Shown one piece after another: positions 7,298 through 16,151 of a stretch of 64,000 nt of DNA. The stretch is from Streptomyces sp. RerS4 (GTDB taxonomy: Bacteria > Actinomycetota > Actinomycetes > Streptomycetales > Streptomycetaceae): the NCBI RefSeq assembly GCF_023515955.1, contig NZ_CP097322.1:3805501-3869500 (forward strand), written 5' to 3'. A model generated the notes under the pieces. That model worked only from the letters and a program-made list of their open reading frames with translations. It was not told the origin of the DNA and did not search any database. The position numbers and the translations under genes are program-made. Positions within the stretch are counted from its first letter, which is position 1. Each line of letters begins with the position of its first letter.

Positions 7298-7866
7298 TAG
7301 CGGACGGCCTCCAGTACCTCGGTGGCGCCGAGCGCGTCGGCGATCTCCGTGAGGGCGTCTCCGTCGAGGGACATCAGTTCCTTGTGGCCGACGCCCAGGT
7401 CGTCGAGCAGCCTGGGGTCGCCGAGCGGGCCGGCCGGGACCGGTTCGCTGCCCGGTCGGGACGTGTCGTCCTCGTCGTCCTCCTCCTCCGTGAACGCGGC
7501 GAGGGGTGCGTCCTCGCCGTCCTCGGTGCCGTCCAGGTCCAGTTCGTCGAGATCGTCGTCCTCCTCATCGCTGCCCAGCAGCTCTTTGGTCAGCATCGAG
7601 CCGTAGGAGCTGCGGTCGGCGGTGGAGGCGTTCGATACGAAGTACCGGGGGTCCTCCTCGCCGTCCACGCGGATGACGCCGAACCAGGCGTCCTCCTGCT
7701 CGATGAGGGCGACCACCGTGTCGTCGTCGACAGCGGCGGATCGGGCGAGATCGATCAGATCACTGAGGGACTCGACGGCGTCGAGTTCCAGGTCGCTCGC
7801 TTCCCACCCGTCTTCGGTGCGCGCGAGCAGTGCGGCGAAGTACACCGTGACTCTCCCACTGGTCAT
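7297..7866 (-). CDS. tRNA adenosine deaminase-associated protein
   Basis: A strongly acidic 189-residue protein. It begins with a short beta-rich domain (VTVYFAALLARTEDGWEASD, residues 6-25), has a central run of aspartate and glutamate (around residues 100-135) and ends with a small helical segment (HKELMSLDGDALTEIADALG). This layout and the position directly before tadA match the actinobacterial family annotated as tadA-associated. Its biochemical role is not established; a chaperone or regulatory partner of TadA is plausible. The ATG at 7866 is followed by a one-base stop/start overlap with tadA. Confidence 0.85.
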   Translation of the reverse strand: MTSGRVTVYFAALLARTEDGWEASDLELDAVESLSDLIDLARSAAVDDDTVVALIEQEDAWFGVIRVDGEEDPRYFVSNASTADRSSYGSMLTKELLGSDEEDDDLDELDLDGTEDGEDAPLAAFTEEEDDEDDTSRPGSEPVPAGPLGDPRLLDDLGVGHKELMSLDGDALTEIADALGATEVLEAVR

Positions 7867-8014
7867 AGGCGTGCCGGTTGGAGGTCCCCCCGGCCGGAGG
7901 TTGGGGCGCGACGGCCGTGACGCTCACCGACGTGTGCCCCGCCCAATCGGCATCGTGGCAGAAACGGCGGCTTTGCGAGAGGTCTTCCGCGCGGCGGCCG
8001 TGTCGCGGCGCCGG

Positions 8015-8224
8015 TCACCAGCGGAAGGTACGCATCCGCATCTGCTGGCGCATGCGCGCCGCTCGGGCGCGCCGGGGCTGCACCCGGTCACGCAGCTCAC
8101 GGGCCTCGTTCAGATCGCGCAGGAACTGGGCGCGTCGTGCCCTGCGCTGCGCCACCGTCTCCGGTGACGCGTCCGGATCTCTCCCGTCCGTAGTCGTCGT
8201 ACCGCTCTGCTGCGTTTCGGGCAT
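8015..8224 (-). CDS. Small basic protein, 69 aa, unknown function
   Basis: The product starts MPETQQSGTTTTDGRD and ends in an arginine- and methionine-rich tail (RARAARMRQQMRMRTFRW). It is predicted to be mostly one long helix (VAQRRARRAQFLRDLNEAR) with high positive charge, consistent with RNA or ribosome association, but no domain is recognised. The ending looks conserved from my general knowledge of Streptomyces genomes, which I cannot verify here. Longer overlapping frames on the same strand have worse codon use. Confidence 0.5.
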   Translation of the reverse strand: MPETQQSGTTTTDGRDPDASPETVAQRRARRAQFLRDLNEARELRDRVQPRRARAARMRQQMRMRTFRW

Positions 8225-8359
8225 CGGCCACCACCCAGGCTGGTCCGGTCGTCCTCCTCCGCCGGCGCGAAGCAGACCCCCCTCGCCCCCACCTTCCCCC
8301 GGTCGGCCCGATTGATGCCACCCCGGCGCGAATCGACCCAGGTCAGGCCGGGCTCGCGC

Positions 8360-9337
8360 TCAGAAGTCATCGGTGGACCACTCGGCCCCGGTGGGCAGGT
8401 GCGGTACGACGGCCACCGGGCCGTGCGCGTGGTGGAGGACGGCGTGGGCCACCGAGCCCATGAGCGGCCCCCGGCGGCGCGGATGGTGGCGGCCGACCAC
8501 CACCAGCGCGGCGGACCGCGACGCCGTCACCAGCCGCCCCGCCGCGTCCCCGGGCACGGCCGCCTGCTCCACGGGAACGTCCGGATACCGCTCCCGCAGC
8601 GGGGCGAGGCGCGCCGTCTGGGCCCGCAGCATCTCCCGTTCGGCCGGTACCGCGTCGGTCTCGTCGGCGAGGGCCTCGGGCGGGATCACCGCGAAGGGGC
8701 TGTCGATGATCAGTGTCGGGCCGGGCGGGATCGCGTACGCCGAGACCACCTGGACGGTGGTCCCCCGCGCGGCGGCTTCCGCGAACGCGAAGGCCAGTAC
8801 GTCGTCGGCGGTCTCGGAGGCGTGCAGCCCGAGCACCACCCGCCCGGCGGAGGGCTCGGCGGCGGCGTCCTCGGCGTCACGGTCGGCGTGGGGGACCACC
8901 ACCACCGGGCAGGCCGCGGTGGTGGCGACGGCCCGGCTGCTGGACCCGAGCAGCAGGGCGGCGAACCCGCCGCGCCCCCGGGACCCCATCACCAGCATCA
9001 GCGGCGCGCATTCGCCGCCCACCGCCCGCAGCGCCTCGGGCACCGAGCCCTCCAGGGCCTCGTAGCGCACCTCGCGGGGCAGCTCGGGCGCGGCGTCGAG
9101 GACGGAGCGCACGTGGTCGCCCACCGGGTCGGCGTAACGCTCCGGCTCGTTCCGGTCGTGCAGGGCGGCGCGGCGTCCGGCGTACAGCTGGGAGACGTCG
9201 GGCAGGACGTGGGCCACCATCAGGGCCGCGTCGTGGCGCAGGGCCGCCGTACGGGCCCACTCCAGGGCCCGCAGGCTGTGCTCGGATCCGTCCACGGCCG
9301 CGATCACCAGTCGGTCGCCCACCAGTCCGTCGCTCAC
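8360..9337 (-). CDS. Universal stress protein, tandem UspA domains
   Basis: A 325-residue protein with two Usp domains. Domain 1 (about 8-150) starts LVIAAVDGSEHSLRALEWA and has the ATP-binding signature as GSRGRGGFAALLLGSSSRAV. Domain 2 (about 167-315) starts VVLGLHASETADDVLAFA, with a weaker loop (GRHHPRRRGPLMGSVAHAVL). The family binds ATP and supports survival under starvation, hypoxia or oxidative stress. The GTG start at 9337 is used. It stands alone between unrelated genes and is divergent from upp. The first domain keeps G-2x-G-9x-G(S/T) while the second departs from it, suggesting only one ATP site may be active. Confidence 0.92.
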   Translation of the reverse strand: MSDGLVGDRLVIAAVDGSEHSLRALEWARTAALRHDAALMVAHVLPDVSQLYAGRRAALHDRNEPERYADPVGDHVRSVLDAAPELPREVRYEALEGSVPEALRAVGGECAPLMLVMGSRGRGGFAALLLGSSSRAVATTAACPVVVVPHADRDAEDAAAEPSAGRVVLGLHASETADDVLAFAFAEAAARGTTVQVVSAYAIPPGPTLIIDSPFAVIPPEALADETDAVPAEREMLRAQTARLAPLRERYPDVPVEQAAVPGDAAGRLVTASRSAALVVVGRHHPRRRGPLMGSVAHAVLHHAHGPVAVVPHLPTGAEWSTDDF

Positions 9338-9580
9338 CAGTCAAGGGTGGTGCGAACGGGAGCCGACCGCATCTCGAACGGCCCTGGACGGCGTGCGCAC
9401 CGGCCGGCGGCGTGGTGGGGGACGCGGTGGGCAAGCGGCGGGGACGCGGCGGGGACGCGTCGGGGTCGTCCCAGCGCGTAGCCTTTTGCTGCGGGTCGCG
9501 ACGTGCGGCCGTGTTTTCGCAGGTAGCAGGGTCACAGGTCACAGGTCGAAACCCGGCTGAGTCTTGTCTTGGAGGATGTT

Positions 9581-10216
9581 GTGCGTTTGCAGGTCGTCGA
9601 TCACCCCTTGGTGGCGCACAAACTCACCACCCTGCGCGACAAGCGCACCGACTCCCCCACCTTCCGTCGCCTCGCCGACGAGCTGGTGACCCTCCTGGCC
9701 TACGAGGCCACCCGCGACGTCCGCACCGAGGCGTCCCACATCGAGACCCCGGTCGGCCCGACCACCGGCGTCAAGCTGTCGCACCCGCGTCCGCTGGTCG
9801 TGCCGATCCTGCGCGCCGGCCTCGGCATGCTGGACGGCATGGTCCGCCTGCTGCCGACCGCCGAGGTGGGCTTCCTCGGCATGGTCCGCAACGAGGAGAC
9901 CCTGGAGGCCTCCACCTACGCGACGCGCATGCCCGAGGACCTCTCCGGCCGCCAGGTCTACGTCGTCGACCCGATGCTGGCCACCGGCGGCACGCTGGTC
10001 GCCGCGATCCAGGAGCTCATCAAGCGCGGCGCCGACGACGTGACCGCCGTGGTGCTGCTGGCCGCCCCCGAGGGCGTCGAGATCATGGAGCGCGAGCTGG
10101 CGGGCACGCCGGTGACGGTGGTGACGGCCGCCGTGGACGAGCGGCTCAACGAGCACGGCTACATCGTGCCGGGCCTGGGCGACGCGGGCGACCGCATGTA
10201 CGGCTCGGCCGAATAG
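9581..10216 (+). CDS. upp: Uracil phosphoribosyltransferase
   Basis: Salvage enzyme making UMP from uracil and PRPP. The 211-residue protein starts MRLQVVDHPLVAHKLTTLRD; the GTG at 9581 follows GGAGGA with five bases between, so the TTG twelve bases upstream is not needed. The PRPP-binding loop is seen as VYVVDPMLATGGTL and the uracil-binding end as GYIVPGLGDAGDRMYG. Length and motifs are standard for bacterial Upp. It is convergent with the LytR_C-type gene only 16 bp downstream. Confidence 0.96.
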   Translation: MRLQVVDHPLVAHKLTTLRDKRTDSPTFRRLADELVTLLAYEATRDVRTEASHIETPVGPTTGVKLSHPRPLVVPILRAGLGMLDGMVRLLPTAEVGFLGMVRNEETLEASTYATRMPEDLSGRQVYVVDPMLATGGTLVAAIQELIKRGADDVTAVVLLAAPEGVEIMERELAGTPVTVVTAAVDERLNEHGYIVPGLGDAGDRMYGSAE

Positions 10217-10232
10217 CCCCGGACCCGCGGGT

Positions 10233-10919
10233 TCAGCACGTGGAGGCGGGCGTGGGCACGGGGTTGGCCAGGATGGTCAGCGCCTTGTCCGCGTCCGCCT
10301 TCGGCTTCAGTTCCTTGAAGGAGTCGCCCAGGATCAGGTCGATGTCCGCGCCCTCGCGCGTGTCGGTCTGCTGGGTGAGCCCGTCGAGCTGCGTCGCGAG
10401 GACGGAGTAGGCGGCCTTGTCGGTCGTCGGGGAGCCGAGCAGTATCCCGGACCCGGGGACCTTCTTGTCGAAACCGGCGGGGGCGTTGCCGACGTGACCG
10501 ACGACGAAGCCGCGCTTGCGCAGTTCGTCGCCGACGGCCTTGGCGAGGCCCGCGCGCGGGGTGGCGTTGTAGACGTTGACCGTGATCTGGCCGGGCTGGG
10601 GCAGCGCGGCGGCGGGGGAGGCGGAGGGGGTCGCGTCGGCGTTCGGGGCGGAGGCGGGCTTGGCGGCCCCGGCCTTCTTGCCGGAGCCGGGGGAAGCGCT
10701 CGGGCAGGGTTTGCCGGCCGCCGCGTTCCGCTTGTCGCCGCCGCCTCGGAACACGTCGATGAGCTGCACTGCTCCGTAGCCGAGCAGAGCCAGCGCGAGG
10801 ACCGATCCGAGCAGGGCGAAGACCACCTTCCGGCGGCGCCGGGGACGGCTCATGCGGGGGTAGGCAGCTCCCGTGACGCGGTACTTTCCGCCCATGCCGG
10901 GGGGAGTGAGCATGCTCAT
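10233..10919 (-). CDS. LytR C-terminal domain membrane protein
   Basis: A 228-residue protein with a basic cytoplasmic segment (MSRPRRRRK), one transmembrane helix (VVFALLGSVLALALLGYGAV, about 32-51), a low-complexity Ala/Pro/Ser linker and a C-terminal LytR_C domain (ITVNVYNATPRAGLAKAVGD onward to about 215). LytR_C domains often accompany cell-envelope LCP ligases, but no LCP catalytic domain is present, so a purely structural or sensory role outside the membrane is inferred. ATG at 10919. A cysteine is the last residue. Confidence 0.85.
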   Translation of the reverse strand: MSMLTPPGMGGKYRVTGAAYPRMSRPRRRRKVVFALLGSVLALALLGYGAVQLIDVFRGGGDKRNAAAGKPCPSASPGSGKKAGAAKPASAPNADATPSASPAAALPQPGQITVNVYNATPRAGLAKAVGDELRKRGFVVGHVGNAPAGFDKKVPGSGILLGSPTTDKAAYSVLATQLDGLTQQTDTREGADIDLILGDSFKELKPKADADKALTILANPVPTPASTC

Positions 10920-10998
10920 GGGCGCAGCGTAGTGCGGTACCGGAACGATGCCTACGAAATGATCTGTTGATCGGGTAAGAGAGACCCGAAAGGCGCAA

Positions 10999-11295
10999 TC
11001 AGTCCATTTCCAGGACGCGCGCGTGCAGCACCTGGCGCTGTTGCAGGGCGGCGCGCACGGCGCGGTGGAGCCCGTCCTCCAGGTAGAGGTCGCCCCGCCA
11101 CTTCACGACGTGCGCGAAGAGGTCGCCGTAGAAGGTCGAGTCCTCGGCGAGGAGGGTTTCGAGGTCCAGCTGCCCCTTGGTCGTCACGAGCTGGTCGAGC
11201 CGGACCGGGCGCGGGGCTACGTCCGCCCACTGCCGGGTGGTTTCCCTGCCGTGGTCGGGGTACGGCCGCCCGCTTCCGATGCGCTTGAAGATCAC
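10999..11295 (-). CDS. Conserved actinobacterial protein (VapB-antitoxin-like annotation), 98 aa
   Basis: A 98-residue protein beginning MIFKRIGSGRPYPDHGRET. The second half (AHVVKWRGDLYLEDGLHRAV) resembles the family that automated pipelines call type II VapB-like antitoxin; no cognate PIN-domain toxin lies next to it, so that label is doubtful. It is divergently arranged with the HerA-like gene across 125 bp. A stand-alone housekeeping role is as likely as an antitoxin role. Confidence 0.7.
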   Translation of the reverse strand: MIFKRIGSGRPYPDHGRETTRQWADVAPRPVRLDQLVTTKGQLDLETLLAEDSTFYGDLFAHVVKWRGDLYLEDGLHRAVRAALQQRQVLHARVLEMD

Positions 11296-11420
11296 ACGGA
11301 AAGCCTACCGGGCCCGTGCCTCCGGGCGCAGCCTCGCGCCGACGGTGCAAAAGTGGCAGAGGGTGTGAATGGGTGACTACGGGAGCCGGAGACGGCGGTC
11401 CGGGAGTTCGGGAGTGATGC

Positions 11421-13022
11421 ATGAGCCAGCACGCGGACCCTTCCGTTCCGGTAGGCCCGGCCGCCCGCATCGCCGCCGGTTACGCCTTCACCGGCCCCGC
11501 CCTCGACCTCGGCGCCCTCCTGTGGGACGGGCACGTCCTGCCCGACCGCCAGATCCGCATCCCGCTGTCGATGCTCAACCGGCACGGCCTGGTCGCCGGC
11601 GCGACCGGCACCGGCAAGACGAAGACCCTCCAGCTCATCGCCGAACAGCTCTCCGCGCACGGCGTCCCCGTCTTCCTCGCCGACATCAAGGGCGACGTCT
11701 CCGGCATCAGCGCTCCGGGCGCCGAGAACGAGAAGGTCCGCGAGCGGGCCGCCGACGTCGCCCAGGACTGGCAGCCCACCGGCTGCCCGACCGAGTTCTA
11801 CGCGCTCGGCGGCATCGGCACCGGCATCCCGGTCCGGGCCACCGTGACCGCGTTCGGCCCCGTCCTGATGTCCAAGGTGCTCCAGCTCAACCAGACCCAG
11901 GAGCAGTCGCTCGGCCTGATCTTCCACTACGCCGACTCCAAGGGCCTGGACCTGATCGACCTCAAGGACCTGCGGGCGGTCGTCGCCTTCCTCGTCTCCG
12001 ACGAGGGCAAGGCCGAACTCAAGGGCATCGGCGGCCTGTCCACCGCCACCGCCGGGGTGATCCTGCGCGCGCTGACCGCCTTCGAGCGGCAGGGCGCCTC
12101 CGAGTTCTTCGGCGAGCCCGAGTTCGACACGAGCGAGTTCCTGAGTACGGCCGCCGACGGCCGGGGGACCGTCTCCGTACTGGAACTCCCGGCGGTGCAG
12201 GACAAACCGCGGTTGTTCTCCACCTTCCTCATGTGGCTGCTCGCCGACCTGTACGGCGACCTGCCGGAGGTCGGCGACCTGGAGCGGCCGAAGTTGGTCT
12301 TCTTCTTCGACGAGGCGCACCTGCTGTTCAACGGCGCCTCGAAGGCCTTCCTGGAGTCGATCACCCAGACCGTGCGACTGATCCGTTCCAAGGGCGTCGG
12401 CGTGTTCTTCGTGACGCAGACGCCCAAGGACGTGCCCGGCGACGTCCTCGCCCAGCTCGGCAACCGCGTCCAGCACGCGCTGCGCGCCTTCACCCCGGAC
12501 GACGACAAGGCGCTGAAGGCGACCGTGAAGACCTTTCCCAACTCCGCCTACGACCTGGAGGAACTGCTCACCGGCCTCGGCACCGGCGAGGCGGTGATCA
12601 CCGTCCTGAGCGAGAACGGCGCTCCGACCCCGGTCGCCGCGACCCGGCTGCGCGCCCCGCGGTCGCTGATGGGCCCGATCGAGGCGACGGCCCTGGACCG
12701 GGCGGTGAAGTCCTCGCCCCTGTACGCGCGTTACGCGGAGCCGATCGACCGCGAGTCGGCGTACGAGAAGATCAGCGCCGAGCAGGCGGCGGCCGAAGCG
12801 GCGGCGGAGGCGGCAGCGGCCGAGGCGGAGGCCGAGAAGCAGGCCAAGGCGGCCGAGCAGGCGGCGGCTCGGGGCGCGCGCGGAGCCGCGAAGCCGGACC
12901 CCTCACTGGCCGAACAGGTGGTGGGCAGTGGCCTCTTCCGCTCGCTGGCCCGCTCGATCGGCACCCAACTCGGCCGGGAGATCTCCCGCTCCCTCTTCGG
13001 CACGGCCCGCCGTCGCCGGTAG
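11421..13022 (+). CDS. HerA-like ATPase (DUF853 family)
   Basis: A 533-residue P-loop ATPase of the HerA/FtsK superfamily. Walker A is GATGTGKT at residues 60-67 and Walker B FFFDEAH at about 294-300; the later segments FFVTQTPKDVPGDVLAQLGN and HALRAFTPDDDKAL carry the sensor and arginine-finger regions usual for DUF853 proteins. HerA proper pairs with the nuclease NurA in end resection; no NurA-like gene is adjacent, and the function of bacterial DUF853 proteins is poorly known. A charged alanine-rich coiled stretch (about 448-495) precedes a short C-terminal segment. The ATG at 11421 has GGGAG six bases upstream. Confidence 0.88.
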   Translation: MSQHADPSVPVGPAARIAAGYAFTGPALDLGALLWDGHVLPDRQIRIPLSMLNRHGLVAGATGTGKTKTLQLIAEQLSAHGVPVFLADIKGDVSGISAPGAENEKVRERAADVAQDWQPTGCPTEFYALGGIGTGIPVRATVTAFGPVLMSKVLQLNQTQEQSLGLIFHYADSKGLDLIDLKDLRAVVAFLVSDEGKAELKGIGGLSTATAGVILRALTAFERQGASEFFGEPEFDTSEFLSTAADGRGTVSVLELPAVQDKPRLFSTFLMWLLADLYGDLPEVGDLERPKLVFFFDEAHLLFNGASKAFLESITQTVRLIRSKGVGVFFVTQTPKDVPGDVLAQLGNRVQHALRAFTPDDDKALKATVKTFPNSAYDLEELLTGLGTGEAVITVLSENGAPTPVAATRLRAPRSLMGPIEATALDRAVKSSPLYARYAEPIDRESAYEKISAEQAAAEAAAEAAAAEAEAEKQAKAAEQAAARGARGAAKPDPSLAEQVVGSGLFRSLARSIGTQLGREISRSLFGTARRRR

Positions 13023-13106
13023 GAACCGTTCGGTTCCGTTCCCCTCCAGACGGATTCGAGCGAACCGGTTGTCGCCGGTGCGGTACACGCTGACAGACTC
13101 GGAGGT

Positions 13107-14039
13107 ATGCGGACCGAACTCACCGACACCACGTCCAGCAAGGTCGACCGGGCCCTGCTCGAAGCCCGCCGAGCCGTCGGCAGCCCCGCCATGGGGCTGG
13201 TGCTGACCCTCGTCGTCGTCACCGACGAGGAGAACGCCTACGACGCCGTACGCGCGGCCTCCGAAGCCTCGCGCGAGCACCCGTGCCGCATCATCGCGGT
13301 GATCAAGCGCAGCGGGCGCGGCCCCCAGCGCCAGCGCCAGGCCCGCCTCGACGCCGAACTGCGCGTCGGCTCCGACGCCGGATCCGGGGAGATCGTGCTG
13401 CTGCGCCTGCACGGCGAGCTCACCTCGCAGGCGGGCTCGGTGGTCCTGCCGCTGCTGGTGCCGGACGCGCCGGTGGTGGCGTGGTGGCCGGCCGAGGCCC
13501 CCGCCGACCCGGCCCGCGACGAGCTGGGCGCGCTCGCGCAGCGACGCATCACCGACGCCCAGGAGGCCCCCGACCCGGTGGCCGCGCTCGCCGGGCGGGC
13601 GGCCACGTACGCCCCCGGCGACACCGACCTGGCCTGGACCCGGCTGACGCCCTGGCGCTCGCTGCTGGCGGCCGCCCTCGACCAGAAGCCGCTGCCGGTG
13701 ACCGGCGCGGCCGTCGAGAGCGAGGCCGACAACGCCAGTGCCGAGCTGCTCGCGCGCTGGCTGGAGGACCGGCTGAAGGTGCCGGTGCGGCGCGTGACCA
13801 CCGACGGGCCGGTCATCACCCGGGTCCGGCTGGAGACGACCGCCGGGGAGATACGGGTGGACCGGCCCGCCGGGGTGCTCGCCACGCTGGTGCTGCCCGG
13901 GTGGCCCGACCGCAAGGTGGCCCTGAAGATCCGCAGCCAGGCCGAGCTGATCGCGGAGGAGCTGCGCCGGCTCGACGCCGACGAGGTCTACGCGTCGGCG
14001 CTGCGCGTGCGCCCGGCCCAGGCGTCGCTCTCCGCGTAG
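13107..14039 (+). CDS. opcA: Glucose-6-phosphate dehydrogenase assembly protein OpcA
   Basis: A 310-residue protein with the OpcA features: N-terminal region, a central LRLHGELTSQAGSVVLPLLV segment, VVAWWPAEAP with the double tryptophan, and WTRLTPWRSLLAAALDQ. OpcA is needed for the activity and redox control of Zwf (glucose-6-phosphate dehydrogenase). In actinobacteria it normally stands beside zwf, tal and tkt; none of these is here, so this is a detached, possibly second, copy. Its 3' end overlaps the convergent cupin gene by 52 bp. Confidence 0.92.
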   Translation: MRTELTDTTSSKVDRALLEARRAVGSPAMGLVLTLVVVTDEENAYDAVRAASEASREHPCRIIAVIKRSGRGPQRQRQARLDAELRVGSDAGSGEIVLLRLHGELTSQAGSVVLPLLVPDAPVVAWWPAEAPADPARDELGALAQRRITDAQEAPDPVAALAGRAATYAPGDTDLAWTRLTPWRSLLAAALDQKPLPVTGAAVESEADNASAELLARWLEDRLKVPVRRVTTDGPVITRVRLETTAGEIRVDRPAGVLATLVLPGWPDRKVALKIRSQAELIAEELRRLDADEVYASALRVRPAQASLSA

Positions 14040-14461
14040 TGGTTGTCGTAGGTGGGCTGGCTGTCGATGATGTCCTGCACGGTGGCCTCGCCCGCGCGCA
14101 CCCGCCCGAGGAGGCGGTAGTAGTCGAAGCGGGCCATGCCCGGGGTGAAGCCGACGAACACCTCGGCCGTGTGGCCCGCGGCCGGGGCGAAGGCGTGCTT
14201 CACGCCGGGCGCGATGGTGATGAAGTCACCCTTGGTGAGGGTGTGGACCTCGTCGCCGACGAGGACGTCGAGGGCGCCGTCCGTGACGTGGAAGAACTCC
14301 GTCGCCTTGGTGTGGAAGTGCACCGGTGCGCCGGCGGCGCCCACCTCGAAGCTCGCGGTGTTGCAGGTCAGTTCGGCGGTGTCGGTGAGCAGGGTGATGA
14401 GGGAGCCGGGACCGTCGGAGATGGTCTCGGCGCTCGCGGCGCGGGTCAGGTTCTCGATCAT
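13988..14461 (-). CDS. Cupin-domain protein, 157 aa
   Basis: A single conserved beta-barrel. The metal-binding motif reads HFHTKATE in the first half and GVKHAF in the second, giving the usual three histidines and one glutamate. The fold extends to about residue 125, then a short helical end. Function is unassigned: quercetinase-like dioxygenases and many small-molecule isomerases share the fold. The ATG at 14461 is the first residue of MIENLTRAASAETI. The last 52 bp lie inside the 3' end of opcA on the other strand. Confidence 0.82.
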   Translation of the reverse strand: MIENLTRAASAETISDGPGSLITLLTDTAELTCNTASFEVGAAGAPVHFHTKATEFFHVTDGALDVLVGDEVHTLTKGDFITIAPGVKHAFAPAAGHTAEVFVGFTPGMARFDYYRLLGRVRAGEATVQDIIDSQPTYDNHYAESDAWAGRTRSADA

Positions 14462-14535
14462 GCCGCCGACCCTACGACGGGCCGGCGCGCTGACCTGCGG
14501 CTTGTTTGGCTGTTCGTCAACTCGCCGTGCCACTC

Positions 14536-15132
14536 CTACCGCTCCTTCTCCTCCTTCTTCTTGGCGGCGGCCTTCTGCGCCTGCTTGTACTCCCGCACCT
14601 TCGCCAGTGACTCCGGGCCCGTGATGTCGGCCGCCGAGCGGTGGACGCCGGCGAGGCCGTAGCCGCCCGCGGCCTCCCGCCAGCCCGGGGGGCGCACGCC
14701 GAAGCGCTTGCCCAGCAGGGCGAGGAAGATCTGCGCCTTCTGTTCCCCGTAGCCCGGCAGTGCCTTCAGCCGCGCCAGGAGCTCGGCGCCGGTGCCGACG
14801 TCCGCCCAGACGGCCGCCGCGTCCCCGGCGTAGTGCTCCACCAGGTACGCGCACAACTGCTGGATCCGCTTCGCCATCGACCCCGGGTATCGGTGCACGG
14901 CCGGCTTGCGGGCGAGGAGTTCCGCGAAGGCCTCCGGGTCGTAGAGGGCGATGACGTGCGCGTCGAGGTCGTCGGAGCCCATGCGCTGGGCGATCGTCCA
15001 CGGCCCCGAGAAGGCCCACTCCATCGGCACCTGCTGGTCCAGCAGCATCCCGGTGAGCGCGGCGAGCGGGCTGCGGGCGAGGAGGGCGTCGGCCTCGGGC
15101 TGCTGCGCCAGCCGGATGGTGATGTCGTCCAT
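14536..15132 (-). CDS. HhH-GPD base-excision DNA repair protein
   Basis: A compact 198-residue member of the HhH-GPD superfamily (DNA glycosylases such as AlkA and Nth). It begins MDDITIRLAQQPEADALLAR, continues with MLLDQQVPMEWAFSGPW, and the helix-hairpin-helix is LPGYGEQKAQIFLALLGKRFG at about 133-153. The catalytic aspartate normally found shortly after the hairpin is not obvious (GVRPPGW instead). ATG at 15132 is preceded by GGGAGGCTGGGGGC. It ends in a lysine-rich tail. Substrate unknown. Confidence 0.85.
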   Translation of the reverse strand: MDDITIRLAQQPEADALLARSPLAALTGMLLDQQVPMEWAFSGPWTIAQRMGSDDLDAHVIALYDPEAFAELLARKPAVHRYPGSMAKRIQQLCAYLVEHYAGDAAAVWADVGTGAELLARLKALPGYGEQKAQIFLALLGKRFGVRPPGWREAAGGYGLAGVHRSAADITGPESLAKVREYKQAQKAAAKKKEEKER

Positions 15133-15268
15133 GCCCCCAGCCTCCCGCGCCGGGCCGCCGGTCGCGCGCCGGCCCGCCGTCGCGCGGATGTCAGACCCCC
15201 CGCCTAGCGTGGAAATCGTCAGGTTGCGCACCGCATGGACAGACAGGCGACACAGGAGTCGATCGACC

Positions 15269-16081
15269 ATGGCTGAGTTCCAGGAAGGCGCCCCGTGCTG
15301 GGTGGACGCGATGTTCACCGATGTGGAGGGGGCCAAGGAGTTCTACGGCGACGTGCTGGGCTGGACTTTCGGTGAGGCCAGTACCGAGTACGGCAACTAC
15401 ACGCAGGCCTATTCCGACGGGAAGGCGGTCGCGGCCGTCGTGCCGCCGATGCCGGGGGCCGACGCGCCGTCGCAGTGGTGTCTGTACTTCGCCTCGTCCG
15501 ACGCCGCCGCCACCGCCGAGAAGATCAAGGCGGCGGGCGGCGATCTCATGATGGAGCCGATGCAGGTGGGCAGCTTCGGCACCATGGTGATCGCCAAGGA
15601 GCCGAGCGGCGCCGTCTTCGGCGTCTGGCAGCCGGGCGATCACCGGGGCTTCGAGAAGATGGGCGAGGCCGGTTCGTACGCCTGGGCGGAGGTCTTCACG
15701 CGGGAACCGGAGAAGGCGGACGGCTTCCTTCCGCAGGTCTTCCCGTACGAGTCCCAGCAGATGGACCCGGGGGACGACCCGGAGACGGCCGGGATGGACT
15801 TCAAGGTCTTCAGCCTCGGCGGCACGCAGAACGCGGTGCTGGGCCGGATGAAGATGGGCGACGACTTCCCGCCGGAGATCCCGCCCTACATCCAGGTCTA
15901 CTTCGCCGTGCCGAATTGCGACCAGGCGGTGGAGAAGACCGAGGCGCGCGGCGGGATGCTGCACTTCGGCCCGATGGACAGCCCCTTCGGGCGGTTCGCG
16001 GCGCTCACCGACCCGCAGGGCGCGGCCTTCGCGGTGATCGACCTGGAGACGACGGTCGGGGAGATGCCGTCGTTCGAGTGA
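15269..16081 (+). CDS. VOC-family protein, two glyoxalase-like modules
   Basis: A 270-residue protein of two vicinal-oxygen-chelate modules: residues about 8-122 (APCWVDAMFTDVEGAKEFYG to AVFGVWQPG) and about 136-262 (YAWAEVFTREPEKADGFLPQ to AAFAVIDLE). Such tandem VOC proteins are abundant in Streptomyces and range from resistance to metabolic enzymes; the metal-ligand pattern alone does not identify the reaction. ATG at 15269 has AGGAG ten bases upstream. A paralogue lies at 58783-59577. Confidence 0.9.
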   Translation: MAEFQEGAPCWVDAMFTDVEGAKEFYGDVLGWTFGEASTEYGNYTQAYSDGKAVAAVVPPMPGADAPSQWCLYFASSDAAATAEKIKAAGGDLMMEPMQVGSFGTMVIAKEPSGAVFGVWQPGDHRGFEKMGEAGSYAWAEVFTREPEKADGFLPQVFPYESQQMDPGDDPETAGMDFKVFSLGGTQNAVLGRMKMGDDFPPEIPPYIQVYFAVPNCDQAVEKTEARGGMLHFGPMDSPFGRFAALTDPQGAAFAVIDLETTVGEMPSFE

Positions 16082-16151
16082 GCGAGCCTCGGGCCCGGTC
16101 TGTCCCGCGCCCCCGCCGGTGATCGCGGCGGGGACGCGGGCGTACGGGGGG

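Noticed and set aside
10999..11295. Type II toxin-antitoxin locus
   Set aside because: Only a VapB-like label fits; no toxin gene is adjacent on either strand.
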